From contig JBBSYC010000001.1 in NCBI GenBank assembly GCA_038045445.1, forward strand, positions 1 through 64,000: a stretch of 64,000 nt of DNA, written 5' to 3'. The translations under genes and the position numbers were made by a program. Positions 16,576 through 25,180 of this stretch are shown here, in pieces (the stretch's first letter is position 1; every line of letters starts with the position of its first letter). The stretch comes from SICU01 sp038045445 (GTDB lineage: Archaea > Nanobdellota > Nanobdellia > Pacearchaeales > GW2011-AR1). Under the pieces are notes generated by a model. The model ran no database searches and was not told the origin of the DNA. It saw only the letters and a list, made by a program, of their open reading frames with translations.

Positions 16576-18339
16576 TCATTCGATTGTTGCTTTTATACGG
16601 CGCACACCTGCAGAAACTGATGACTGTTCTATTATCCTTATTTTTCCTATTTCTTTTGTGTTTTTTACATGGGGACCTGTGCAAATTTCTCTTGAGAAAT
16701 ATCCTGTTTTTTCCTCTTTATCTATTGCTGTGTAAACTGAAACTATTTCAGGGTACTTGTGACCAAATTCTCCTTTTGCACCGGTGGATATTGCTTCTTT
16801 GTATGGAATTTCTTCTCTTTTTACTTCAAGGCCTTTTTTTACTACGTTGTTCACTACTTTTTCTATTTTTTCTATTTCTTCATCTGTTAGTTTTCTACCA
16901 AATGTAAAATCAAACCTCGTCCTTTCTGGAGTTATGTTTGAGCCTCTTTGTGCTACTTCATCTCCCAAAACTCTTGATAATGCTTCATTTAACAAGTGTG
17001 TTGTTGTGTGAAGTCTTGTTGTTTTTTCTGAGTGGTCTGCTAAACCTGATTTGAATGTTCCAGATGATGTTGTTCTTGATAGTTCTTGATGTTTGTGGTA
17101 TTCTTCTTGGAATGATTTTTTATCGACTTTAATGCTTTTTTCTTTTGCCATTTCTTCAGTCATTTCAATAGGAAAACCGAATGACTGAAAGAGCAGGAAT
17201 GCTTCTTTACCCGATATGTTTCTTTGTTCGTTCGCTAATTTTTCAAACTGTCTTATCCCTCTTTCTATAGTTTTTCTGAATTTGTTTTCTTCTTCTTCAA
17301 GCTTTGTTATGATTAAATGTTTGTTTTTATTTAATTCTGAATAATCTTTGTATATCTCAAATATTGGTTCTACTACTTCTTTTGTAAAATTAATTTCTAT
17401 ATCTAAGAGCTTGCCGTATCTTATTGCTCTTCTGATTAATCTTCTTAAGATATAACCTTGACCAGTGTTCGACGGCAATATCCCATCTGCAATTATGAAT
17501 GTTGATGCCTTTATGTGGTCTGCTATTATTCTCATTTCCTTTTTATGTTCTTGATATTCTTTTTTTGATATTCTTTCTATTTCTTTTATAATGGGTTGCC
17601 AGACTTCAGTTAAATAATTGTCATCTAAATTGTTCAAGACTGCCAATGTTCTTTCAACACCCATGCCTGTGTCTACATTTTTTTGTTTTAATGGGGGGAA
17701 CTTACACTCTTGGGTTTTTTGATATTGCATAAAAACATCATTCCATATTTCTACCCATGCTTTATCTTCTGGATTGAATGCTTTTGGTATCTTTTTTCCA
17801 ACATAGTAAAACATTTCTGTGTCTGGACCACATGGACCTGTATTTCCTGCGGGTCCCCACCAATTATTATCTTTCGGAAGGAAAGCTATCCTTTCTTTTG
17901 AAATTCCTAGAGATATCCAAACTTTGTAGCTTTCTTCATCTTTATCTGCATCATCATCTCCTTTGAAACAGCTGATTGCTAATTTTTCTATCGGAATTTT
18001 TAATATTTTTGTGAGGAATTCAAAGCTATATTCTATTGCTTCTTTTTTGAAATAGTCTCCTAAAGACCAGTTTCCTAGCATTTCAAAGAAAGTGTGGTGT
18101 GTTGTATCTCCAACTTCTTCTATATCATCTGTTCTAATACATTTCTGAACATTTACTAATCTTTTTCCTAAGGGATGCTTTTGTCCTGACAGATAAGGCA
18201 CAAGAGGATGCATTCCTGCAGTTGTAAACAAAACTGTTGGGTCATTTACTGGAATCAAAGGAGAGTTTGGAATTTCTTTATGTCCTTTTGACTTAAAGAA
18301 GTCTATATACTTTTTTATAAGTTCCTTTCTGTTTATCAT
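16576..18339 (-). CDS. alaS: Alanyl-tRNA synthetase, bacterial type, lacking the C-Ala domain
   Basis: The 587-residue enzyme charges tRNA-Ala. Class II catalytic blocks are clear (FTTAGMHPLVPYL, RTDDIEEVGDTTHHTFFEMLGNWSLGDYF). The editing domain has both zinc motifs, HTTTHLL and CTGPHV. The protein ends just after the editing domain (GVRRIKATIE). Bacterial and archaeal AlaRS usually continue for about 280 more residues, with the oligomerisation and C-Ala parts. The start and wording are bacterial, like that of candidate phyla radiation bacteria, and not archaeal. The C-Ala part was not found nearby. Confidence 0.93.
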   Translation of the reverse strand: MINRKELIKKYIDFFKSKGHKEIPNSPLIPVNDPTVLFTTAGMHPLVPYLSGQKHPLGKRLVNVQKCIRTDDIEEVGDTTHHTFFEMLGNWSLGDYFKKEAIEYSFEFLTKILKIPIEKLAISCFKGDDDADKDEESYKVWISLGISKERIAFLPKDNNWWGPAGNTGPCGPDTEMFYYVGKKIPKAFNPEDKAWVEIWNDVFMQYQKTQECKFPPLKQKNVDTGMGVERTLAVLNNLDDNYLTEVWQPIIKEIERISKKEYQEHKKEMRIIADHIKASTFIIADGILPSNTGQGYILRRLIRRAIRYGKLLDIEINFTKEVVEPIFEIYKDYSELNKNKHLIITKLEEEENKFRKTIERGIRQFEKLANEQRNISGKEAFLLFQSFGFPIEMTEEMAKEKSIKVDKKSFQEEYHKHQELSRTTSSGTFKSGLADHSEKTTRLHTTTHLLNEALSRVLGDEVAQRGSNITPERTRFDFTFGRKLTDEEIEKIEKVVNNVVKKGLEVKREEIPYKEAISTGAKGEFGHKYPEIVSVYTAIDKEEKTGYFSREICTGPHVKNTKEIGKIRIIEQSSVSAGVRRIKATIE

Positions 18340-18395
18340 GTATAGACCTTGATTATAGGATTTTAATACTTGTTGGAATGCTACTTTGTAAATTG

Positions 18396-18737
18396 TTAAT
18401 GCTGTCCAAGCATTGCTATTTTATGCCTTATTCTTTGTATCTCTTCTTCAAGAGAATCTCTTCTTATAGTAGATTGTTTATTCTTTACTATTTCTTCTCT
18501 TTTGGTGTCTTCTTTTATTTGAGGAATATATTGTATCATTAGCTCCATTTCTTTTTTTAAGTCAAGAATTACTTTTTTTAGCATGTTTTTGAGAGCAAGC
18601 TCTTCTTTTCTAAACTTCTTGTAATTATTGTATTTTTTTAGAGATGTAAGAACTTCCATTTCACAGTATAACAGCTGTTTTTTTCCTGCAATGACATGTG
18701 GCTTTTCAAGCCCTACGAACTGTTCTTCAATAGGCAT
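18396..18737 (-). CDS. Coiled-coil protein of unknown function
   Basis: This 113-residue protein is mostly alpha-helical and highly charged. Its N-terminus PIEEQFVGLEKPHVIAGKKQ is compact, and two helices with heptad character follow (residues about 35-110). It overlaps the upstream coiled-coil gene by 11 bases, so the two products are probably made together and may bind each other. No family was recognised beyond archaeal hypothetical proteins. Confidence 0.6.
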   Translation of the reverse strand: MPIEEQFVGLEKPHVIAGKKQLLYCEMEVLTSLKKYNNYKKFRKEELALKNMLKKVILDLKKEMELMIQYIPQIKEDTKREEIVKNKQSTIRRDSLEEEIQRIRHKIAMLGQH

Positions 18738-19326
18738 TTTCGAAAATCTCTTTATTGATGAAAACTATTCTTGCTTTTATGCTCTCTATATCTTTCTCCC
18801 ATCCACCTATCTCATTTTCTTCTTTTGTTTTAAAGTCCTTTATTACTTTTAGCAACTCGTCCATTTGATCTAACTTTTCTGATATTTTCATTAAAGAATC
18901 TCTTGCCTCCTTGAATTTGTCTAGTTTTACAAATATTGGCCTTTTATTGTTTGTCTGATTTATGAGGCTTTCTGCAGGTTCTTCTTTGAGAATTTGTCTT
19001 TCATGTATCTGAGGTATTGTTTTAGGAGACCATTCATTTAGTTCCATTGTTCTTACTGGTTTTGTCTGCATTTCTTCGTGATTCCATTCAGGTAATTCTG
19101 GAAGGTTTTTATCCTCATCTTCAACAGCGCTCTTTATCATGCTCTGGCTAAATCCCTTTTTCATCAGAGAATCTGGGAAAGAAGGCAATCCATGTATTTC
19201 GCTTTCCCCCTGTTTGGATTCTATGGGAGATAGGATTGTTCTTTCATAATCTCTCATTGATGGTGGGCTTGCCAATGGTAAATCGGGTAATTCCCCTTCG
19301 TTATTTTTCTTTTTCATTCCGAACAT
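18727..19326 (-). CDS. Proline-rich protein with C-terminal coiled coil, unknown function
   Basis: The 199-residue protein has a probably disordered N-terminal half with repeated LPxLP-like stretches (GELPDLPLASPP, NLPELPEWNHE). The C-terminal helical region (KLDKFKEARDSLMKISEKLD onward) probably forms a coiled coil. The gene overlaps the next coiled-coil gene by 11 bases and is divergent from TFE. The repeated LPELPEW-like pieces could be docking peptides. The function is unknown. Confidence 0.6.
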   Translation of the reverse strand: MFGMKKKNNEGELPDLPLASPPSMRDYERTILSPIESKQGESEIHGLPSFPDSLMKKGFSQSMIKSAVEDEDKNLPELPEWNHEEMQTKPVRTMELNEWSPKTIPQIHERQILKEEPAESLINQTNNKRPIFVKLDKFKEARDSLMKISEKLDQMDELLKVIKDFKTKEENEIGGWEKDIESIKARIVFINKEIFENAY

Positions 19327-19431
19327 CTTCTAATGTAGCTTTTCAACTTTATTTATATAGGTTTATCTTAATTATTAAGGAGTTACACTTTTTTTAGAAA
19401 GGTTTTTATTGTCTGATTGTGAAAATTGCAC

Positions 19432-20079
19432 ATGATTGAAAAGTTTTTGAGAGAATATATTTCTATCGTCGCTGGATCTGGTGCTGATAAGATATTGGCA
19501 ATTTTGTTTAATAAAAAGAATGTCAATGAGTTTTTGATAGCTAAGAAACTTAATATGACTATAAATCAGACCAGAAATATACTTTACAAGTTAGCTGATG
19601 GAGGTCTTGTTCATTTTATGCGTAAAAAAGATTTGAAGAGTGGGGGTTGGTATACATATTTTTGGACTTTAAATGAGAATAAATGTCTTGTTAACTATAA
19701 GGCTTCTATATTGAAGGAAATTGAAGAAATGAAGAATCTGTTGGAAGTTCAGAAGACAAAACAGTTTTACAAGTGCAACACTTGTGGTGCAGAGGTTTCT
19801 GATGAGCAGGCACTTCTTAATGAATTTACTTGCACTGAATGTGGAGAGGTTTATTCTTTGAAGGATTCTGCAGATAGCATAAAAGATATTGAAAAGTCCA
19901 TTCAAAGGATACACGTTAAATCCTTCCAGATACAGGAAGAAATTGATAAGTTAAGTGTTTCTAGGGCTCCTAAGGCTCCAAAGAAGATCAAGAATGTTAA
20001 GACTAAAGTTAAGCAGAAGAAAAAAATTCAAGTTGTTAAAAAATCAAAGGTTAAACAAAAGAAGAGGAAGAAAAAATAA
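19432..20079 (+). CDS. tfe: Transcription factor E (TFE, TFIIE-alpha homologue)
   Basis: This protein of about 215 residues has an N-terminal winged helix (FLREYISIVAGSGADKILAILF to WYTYFWTLNENK). A helical linker and a zinc ribbon follow (CNTCGAEVS and CTECGEVY, near residues 118-140), then a long Lys-rich tail. TFE stabilises the open promoter complex of archaeal RNA polymerase together with TBP and TFB. The ATG at 19432 is preferred over a TTG two codons upstream. The basic tail of about 45 residues is an extension. Confidence 0.92.
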   Translation: MIEKFLREYISIVAGSGADKILAILFNKKNVNEFLIAKKLNMTINQTRNILYKLADGGLVHFMRKKDLKSGGWYTYFWTLNENKCLVNYKASILKEIEEMKNLLEVQKTKQFYKCNTCGAEVSDEQALLNEFTCTECGEVYSLKDSADSIKDIEKSIQRIHVKSFQIQEEIDKLSVSRAPKAPKKIKNVKTKVKQKKKIQVVKKSKVKQKKRKKK

Positions 20080-20082
20080 ATA

Positions 20083-20952
20083 ATGGTCTATCGAAGGGAT
20101 TTTCGCCGTAATGGCGTTAGACACAGATTCTTACGTGGAATGAGCGTAACTAATTTGTTGATTATGATAACTGCTGTTATTTTCTTTGCTTTTTTAGTCG
20201 CGTCTTTTTTTTATCCTAGCTTTATAAGTTTTGTAGCTCTTAAACCATCTTTTATTTTATCGGGAATTTATTTGTGGACATTATTTTCTAGCATTTTTAT
20301 GCATGGTAGTTTCTTCCATTTGTTTGTAAACATGCTTTCTTTGTTTTTTCTTGGGAATCTGACTGAACAGATTTTAGGACGCAGACGTTTTATTTGGTTT
20401 TACATTGTGGCTGGAATAGTTGGAAGTTTGTTTTTTGTTTTGTTTGCTTATTTAGGAACTTTATTTTATAGAGGAGACTTTATTTTCGGAGGAATAGATG
20501 ATTTGGCCGTTGGTGCAAGTGGAGCTATTTTTGGACTTTTAGGGATTTTGGCCACTTTGCTCCCAAGGAAAAGAGTTTATCTTATTGTGGGGCCACTAAT
20601 CGTTATAATAATTCAAGTTTTGGTTTCTGCTATTCCCAATGTGCCTACTTCTATTGCTAGCATTATTAATATTGCTTCAGGGATATTAATTTTTGTAATG
20701 ATTTTCTCTATGTTTTCTTCTAATCTTATTTTCAGAAAAATTGCTCTGCCTTTAGGATTGCCATTTTGGCTTGCTCCTATTGTTGCTATAGTTCCTTTGT
20801 TAATCATAGGCTTTTTTATTAAACTTCCTATTAAACTTCCTATAGGGAACATGGCTCACTTTGGAGGTCTTGTCGCAGGATTGTTTTATGGAGCTTACTT
20901 GAGAAATAAATATAAGCACAAAGTTAAGTTACTAAATAAGATAATAAAATGA
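20083..20952 (+). CDS. Rhomboid-family intramembrane serine protease
   Basis: The 289-residue membrane protein has the rhomboid hallmarks: HLFVNMLSLFFLG in the second helix, GASGAIFGLLG with the catalytic serine, and a final AHFGGLVAG with the catalytic histidine. It should cut transmembrane helices of partner proteins within the membrane. It starts three bases after tfe ends and overlaps the following SpoIIM-like gene, so it sits in an operon. A long hydrophobic insertion of about 70 residues lies between the serine and histidine helices. Confidence 0.88.
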   Translation: MVYRRDFRRNGVRHRFLRGMSVTNLLIMITAVIFFAFLVASFFYPSFISFVALKPSFILSGIYLWTLFSSIFMHGSFFHLFVNMLSLFFLGNLTEQILGRRRFIWFYIVAGIVGSLFFVLFAYLGTLFYRGDFIFGGIDDLAVGASGAIFGLLGILATLLPRKRVYLIVGPLIVIIIQVLVSAIPNVPTSIASIINIASGILIFVMIFSMFSSNLIFRKIALPLGLPFWLAPIVAIVPLLIIGFFIKLPIKLPIGNMAHFGGLVAGLFYGAYLRNKYKHKVKLLNKIIK

Positions 20953-21545
20953 CTTCAAAAGATATGAAATTTAGAAAGCGTAAATCTAATGATTTGTTTA
21001 GGAGTTCCTTGTTTTATATTTATGCGCAGAGAGCTTATATATATTCAATCGTTGCTGTTTTTCTGTTTGGTTCAGTTTTGGGATTTGTTTATTCTGGAGA
21101 GCTTGGATTTTTAGACAAAACTTTGGCTGAAATCTTTGAGAAAACAAAAGATTTGGGCTTTCTTGAAATGGTCTGGTTTATTTTTAGTAATAATATCGCT
21201 AGTGCAATAACTTCATTTGTTCTTGGTGCTTTGCTTGGAATATTTCCCATTTTTAATGCTGTTTTTAATGGAATTCTTTTAGGATATGTTTATTCAAAGG
21301 CTGTTCCAATTGCAGGATATTTTGTAATATGGAGAGTATTGCCTCACGGGATATTTGAGCTTCCTGCAATTTTCATTGCTTTGGGATTGGGAGTTCATCT
21401 TGGAGCTTCTTTTTTTGGAAAAGAAAAGATTAAGACCTTAAGCAAGAGATTTAGGCTGTCATTTAAGGCTTTTCTAACTGTTGTTTTGCCTTTGCTTGTT
21501 ATTGCAGCAATTATAGAGAGTTTACTGGTAGTTTTTGCTGGATGA
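20949..21545 (+). CDS. SpoIIM-like (stage II sporulation protein M family) membrane protein
   Basis: The 198-residue protein has about five hydrophobic helices. The family block NNIASAITSFVLGALLGIFPIFNAVFNGILLGYV and the later LPHGIFELPAIFIALGLGVHLG are characteristic. In Bacillus, SpoIIM joins a peptidoglycan-degrading complex; archaeal relatives are widespread and their role is unknown. The start overlaps the rhomboid stop as ATGA, which implies co-translation. Confidence 0.85.
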   Translation: MTSKDMKFRKRKSNDLFRSSLFYIYAQRAYIYSIVAVFLFGSVLGFVYSGELGFLDKTLAEIFEKTKDLGFLEMVWFIFSNNIASAITSFVLGALLGIFPIFNAVFNGILLGYVYSKAVPIAGYFVIWRVLPHGIFELPAIFIALGLGVHLGASFFGKEKIKTLSKRFRLSFKAFLTVVLPLLVIAAIIESLLVVFAG

Positions 21546-21578
21546 AACGTTTTTAAATTATGTTTGAATTACAAACTT

Positions 21579-22121
21579 ATGGATGATTTGTCTTTGAGGG
21601 AATCTGTGTCTGAACTTGATGAAGCTCGCGAAGTAGATAATATTAGAAAGGTTGAGGCTGCATTGTTTGTCTCTGGAAAGTTCATGACTCTAAAGGAGCT
21701 TGTTGCTCTTACAGATGTAAATCCTCTGCTTTTGAGAGATATTTTGAGAACTTTGGAAGAAAAGTATAAAGGAAAGGGAATCGAAATTGTTCGCAGAGAG
21801 GATTTGTGGAAGATGGATGTTCATCCAGATTTTGTTTATATGGTTAATAGATTAGCTACTGGAAATTCCGAGTTTACAAAGGCTGAACAGGAGACTCTTG
21901 CGATTATTGCTTATAAACAACCCATAAAACAGAGTATGCTTATTAAAATACGGGGAAATAAGGCTTATGATCATGTTTCAAAATTTGTTTCAATGGGATT
22001 AATAAATAAAAAAAAGACAGGACACACAGCAGAAATTTCTTTGAGCGATACATTTTACAATTACTTCAATGTTGGCGATAAAGATTTTGAAAAAAATAAA
22101 TTATCTTTAGTCGATAGTTAA
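21579..22121 (+). CDS. scpB: Segregation and condensation protein B (ScpB)
   Basis: From the ATG at 21579 the protein has 180 residues and two winged-helix domains. The family blocks VEAALFVSGKFMTLKELV, EIVRREDLWKM and AEQETLAIIAYKQPIKQSMLIKIRG are clear. ScpB is the kite subunit of SMC-ScpAB complexes that organise chromosomes. ScpA and SMC are not in this window. The gene ends two bases before the glycosyltransferase. Confidence 0.9.
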   Translation: MDDLSLRESVSELDEAREVDNIRKVEAALFVSGKFMTLKELVALTDVNPLLLRDILRTLEEKYKGKGIEIVRREDLWKMDVHPDFVYMVNRLATGNSEFTKAEQETLAIIAYKQPIKQSMLIKIRGNKAYDHVSKFVSMGLINKKKTGHTAEISLSDTFYNYFNVGDKDFEKNKLSLVDS

Positions 22122-22122
22122 A

Positions 22123-23358
22123 ATGATTAATTTTGTAGAACTTATATTTTACATATATCTTTTTGTTGCCCTTTATATGACTAGTCTTCTTGTTTTTATA
22201 TGGGTTCCAAATCACAGGAAGCTTTTTGATTATCCTGTTGGGAAGCCTGTACCTGTTAGCGTTGTGATTCCGTGTTATAATGCTGAGAAAACTATTGGAA
22301 AGGCAATAGAATCTGTTCTCGCTCTTAATTATCCAAAAGAATTGATTGAGATAATTGTTGTGGATGATAAGTCTAAAGATAACTCTGTTAGAGTTATAGA
22401 GAGCTATCTCTCTAAATATAAAAATATTAAGCTCATCAAACATAAAGTTAATTGCGGGGGTGCTGCAGGCACAACTAATACTGGAGTTAAGGTCGCTAAG
22501 TATGATTATATTTGTGTTACTGATGATGATTCTGCTCCCGAACATGACGCCCTGATTAAGATGATTGGTTTTTTACAGAATGATAATAATGTTGCCGCTG
22601 TCACTTGTGCAGTAATGGCTAGGGGTTCTTCAACTTTAATGCAGAAATTGCAGATGATAGAGTATTCTATAATCTCTTGGAATAGAAGATTGCTTGATTT
22701 CATTGATGCGGTTTATGTTACTCCAGGACCATTTGCTCTTTATCGTAAGTCTGTTCTTTTGGATGTTGGATTATTTGATGTGAAAAATATGACTCAAGAT
22801 ATAGAGATTGTTTGGCGCTTAAGATCTATGGGATATAAGGCTAGAATGTGTCTTGCAGCAAAGGTTTATTCGGAAACCCCCTTAAAGTTCAAGAATTGGT
22901 GGAAGCAACGTGTTCGCTGGAACATAGGAGGCTTACAATGTTTGGTGAAATACAAATCTTTCATTTTTAAAAATGGGATGCTTGGAGGATTTATAATCCC
23001 CTTTTTTAGCGTTTCTCTTTTTTTGGGATTCTTTGGATTAGGATTATTTATTTATCTTCTTTTTAAGAGATTAATTATTAACTTTTTGGTTACTAAATAC
23101 TCTATTTATGGAGGGATTACTTTGGTTAGGTTACAAGATTTGAGTCTTCATCCAACTGTTCTTAACTTTTTTGGGGTTGTAATGTTTATATGGGGCTTTA
23201 TCTTTGTGTTAATTGGTCTTGGAATAATGGATATGCGCGGAAGAAAGGAAACGAATACTTTTAATATTCTGTCTTATTTGCTTGTTTACTTGTCAATATA
23301 CCCATTTATAATGGTTGCATCTTTGTACAAGTATATGAGGGGAAAATATTCATGGTGA
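22123..23358 (+). CDS. Family 2 glycosyltransferase, processive membrane type
   Basis: The 411-residue protein has an N-terminal helix, a GT-A domain (VSVVIPCYNAEKTIGKAIES, VVDDKSKDNS, and DDDS as the DxD site) and the KQRVRW motif (QxxRW) seen in cellulose or hyaluronan synthase-like enzymes. Three or four C-terminal membrane helices follow. It probably builds or extends a polysaccharide or glycolipid at the membrane. It is the fourth gene in the rhomboid-SpoIIM-ScpB run. Confidence 0.88.
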   Translation: MINFVELIFYIYLFVALYMTSLLVFIWVPNHRKLFDYPVGKPVPVSVVIPCYNAEKTIGKAIESVLALNYPKELIEIIVVDDKSKDNSVRVIESYLSKYKNIKLIKHKVNCGGAAGTTNTGVKVAKYDYICVTDDDSAPEHDALIKMIGFLQNDNNVAAVTCAVMARGSSTLMQKLQMIEYSIISWNRRLLDFIDAVYVTPGPFALYRKSVLLDVGLFDVKNMTQDIEIVWRLRSMGYKARMCLAAKVYSETPLKFKNWWKQRVRWNIGGLQCLVKYKSFIFKNGMLGGFIIPFFSVSLFLGFFGLGLFIYLLFKRLIINFLVTKYSIYGGITLVRLQDLSLHPTVLNFFGVVMFIWGFIFVLIGLGIMDMRGRKETNTFNILSYLLVYLSIYPFIMVASLYKYMRGKYSW

Positions 23359-23382
23359 ATCTTTTATTTTGGAGGTCGTGGA

Positions 23383-24051
23383 ATGAGTAAACACGCTTTT
23401 TGGCAGGCTCTTATTTTTACAGTGATTATATTCTCCTTGGGACTTATTTTAGGTTTTTTTCTGGAATCTAAGCAGTCCGATAGAATTTATTCAGATTTAA
23501 GAGAATCTGAGTTGAATATTCTTGATGAACAGCTTAGGCAGAAACTTATTTCAGATTCAAATTTATCCTGTTCTATATCTAAGGAAAGTCTTTTTCTTTT
23601 CGCAGATAAGATATACCAGGAGGCTTTAATTCTTGAGAATTTGGATGGTACTGGAAGATTAAGTAATCTTAATAGCATTCATAGGAGATATGATTTGTTG
23701 AGGACACTTTTGTTTCTTGAAGCTGGTAATCTTAAGAGTAGGTGTAGCGATAATTTTAAGATAATCACTTATTTTTATTACTATAATTCGGAGGATATTG
23801 GGATAAGTTCTAAGCAGAATTATTTTTCAAGACAGGTTTATGATTTAAAAATAAAATATCCTGAAGAGATTATTTTAATTCCTCTTGCTATAGATACTGG
23901 ACTAGCTTCTGTTGATTTATTTTTGAAGTCATTATATATTGAAAGTTATCCTGCAATAGTTATAGATGACTTATATGTCGTAACTGATAACTTGACTTTA
24001 AAGGAATTAGAAAATCTTGTTTTTAACAACAGTTCTGTTTATTCACCATAA
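23383..24051 (+). CDS. Membrane-anchored protein with possible thioredoxin-like C-terminus
   Basis: GGAGGT (23371-23376) precedes the ATG. This 222-residue protein has one N-terminal membrane helix (residues 8-29, ALIFTVIIFSLGLILGFFL) and a helical middle. Its C-terminal part, including IESYPAIVIDDLYVV, recalls the end of a thioredoxin fold. There is no CxxC in that part. Two cysteines, in LSCSIS and KSRCSDN, may pair outside the cell. Function unknown. Confidence 0.6.
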   Translation: MSKHAFWQALIFTVIIFSLGLILGFFLESKQSDRIYSDLRESELNILDEQLRQKLISDSNLSCSISKESLFLFADKIYQEALILENLDGTGRLSNLNSIHRRYDLLRTLLFLEAGNLKSRCSDNFKIITYFYYYNSEDIGISSKQNYFSRQVYDLKIKYPEEIILIPLAIDTGLASVDLFLKSLYIESYPAIVIDDLYVVTDNLTLKELENLVFNNSSVYSP

Positions 24052-24082
24052 ATGATTTAAATGCAGTTTCTTGGTACTTTTG

Positions 24083-24691
24083 ATGGATTACCTTGATTTG
24101 AGACCTCATGAGATTGGGGACTATGTTGAAGCTATAAAAGATGGTGAAATAATAAGAGTTCCTGAACGTGTCGCTCTTTTAGAGGACCTTTTCATATTGC
24201 GTAAGATTTCAAAGGGTTCTCAGGTTTCGCAGAATATCCCTGTTGCTCCGTCAAATTCTTCTAAGAACCTTAGGGAATCTGCCCGAAATAGCACAATCAT
24301 GTTTGATTGGAAACATGGTAAATTTGGTGGAAAGAAAAACAATGTTACTCAAGATTTAGTTTCTAATTTTAACTGGGAGATTTCAAGAAACAGGAAGATA
24401 AAGAATATGTCTAGGGCTAAGTTGGCTCAGATGATAAATTCTACAGAAGAGGATGTTAAGATGATTGAGTTAGGAGAGTTGCCAAAAGATGATTTTGTTT
24501 TAATCTCAAGGATTGAAAATGTTTTCGGAATTAACCTTCGTAAATACCCTGCTTCTATTGCACAGGTTAATTTAGAGGATTTGAAGAAGAATAATGAACA
24601 GAGGAAAAAAGAAGAAGAAAAAAAGGTTTCTAAGGACATATTCAAGGATTCTACTTCCTTTGCTGGAAATGATATAGAGATTTTGGATTGA
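24083..24691 (+). CDS. MBF1-like helix-turn-helix protein
   Basis: From the ATG at 24083 the protein has 202 residues. The central part (NWEISRNRKIKNMSRAKLAQMINSTEEDVKMIELGELP) is a Cro/C1-type helix-turn-helix as in archaeal and eukaryotic multiprotein bridging factor 1. The N-terminal zinc ribbon of typical MBF1 is missing; a different helical region takes its place. The C-terminal tail is Lys/Glu-rich. It may be a transcription co-regulator or a ribosome-associated factor. Confidence 0.65.
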   Translation: MDYLDLRPHEIGDYVEAIKDGEIIRVPERVALLEDLFILRKISKGSQVSQNIPVAPSNSSKNLRESARNSTIMFDWKHGKFGGKKNNVTQDLVSNFNWEISRNRKIKNMSRAKLAQMINSTEEDVKMIELGELPKDDFVLISRIENVFGINLRKYPASIAQVNLEDLKKNNEQRKKEEEKKVSKDIFKDSTSFAGNDIEILD

Positions 24692-24733
24692 AGTTTTAGA
24701 TAGGTTTTAAAATTACGGTTACTCGTGACTTTG

Positions 24734-24991
24734 ATGAGTGGAACAAGTTACGTTTTGGATTGTGGGAGATGTGGTTCTAAAAATGCTCTTTTTTCTTCTA
24801 GCGAATCAAAACCATTCGATTATAATTCTGCGGATTGTTTGAATTGTGGTTTTAGTTATTTTACTAAAATCTATATTCTCAAAAAAGATGAGCTTAATAA
24901 ATTAAGAAAACAAATAAATTTCAAATCAAGTAAATTGACTAAACAAGAAAAAAATAATTGCAAAGATTTTAATAAGGTTTACATTAAATAA
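24734..24991 (+). CDS. Small zinc-ribbon-like protein
   Basis: The protein has 85 residues from the ATG at 24734, or 88 if the GTG at 24725 is used. CGRC near residue 10 and CLNC near 37 form a two-knuckle zinc ribbon. The rest is a basic helix (KKDELNKLRKQINFKSSKL). A TTTTAAAAT box about 25 bases before the ATG favours that start. It probably binds nucleic acid or protein; no family was recognised. Confidence 0.6.
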   Translation: MSGTSYVLDCGRCGSKNALFSSSESKPFDYNSADCLNCGFSYFTKIYILKKDELNKLRKQINFKSSKLTKQEKNNCKDFNKVYIK

Positions 24992-25006
24992 ATTAATACT
25001 AGTTGA

Positions 25007-25121
25007 AATCTCCAACCTTTAGATCTGAGTTACAGTTGCGGAGATTATCAACGGTAATCACAAAACTACTATCAAACTCCACACTTTAGTATGGAGTAAA
25101 ACTTATCAAAGTTTTGTGATT
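25007..25121. other. Inverted-repeat-rich intergenic segment (possible structured RNA)
   Basis: Three nested or adjacent inverted repeats lie in the 190-base gap. AATCTCC (25007) pairs with GGAGATT (25040). AATCACAAAACT (25056-25067) pairs perfectly over 12 bp with AGTTTTGTGATT (25110-25121). Inside that, ACTCCA (25076) pairs with TGGAGT (25092), and ACT/AGT continues that stem. ATCAA occurs on both sides of the inner hairpin. It could be a small RNA, a terminator/attenuator or a remnant of a small repeat element. Confidence 0.45.
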
Positions 25122-25180
25122 TAATCTGCTCAAAATTAATACATGCAAAGGTTTAAACGCACTTAGCCTTTGACAAATTT

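Noticed and set aside
16584..17011. Leucine-rich frames on the plus strand opposite alaS.
   Set aside because: They are shadows of the alaS coding strand and resemble low-complexity translations.
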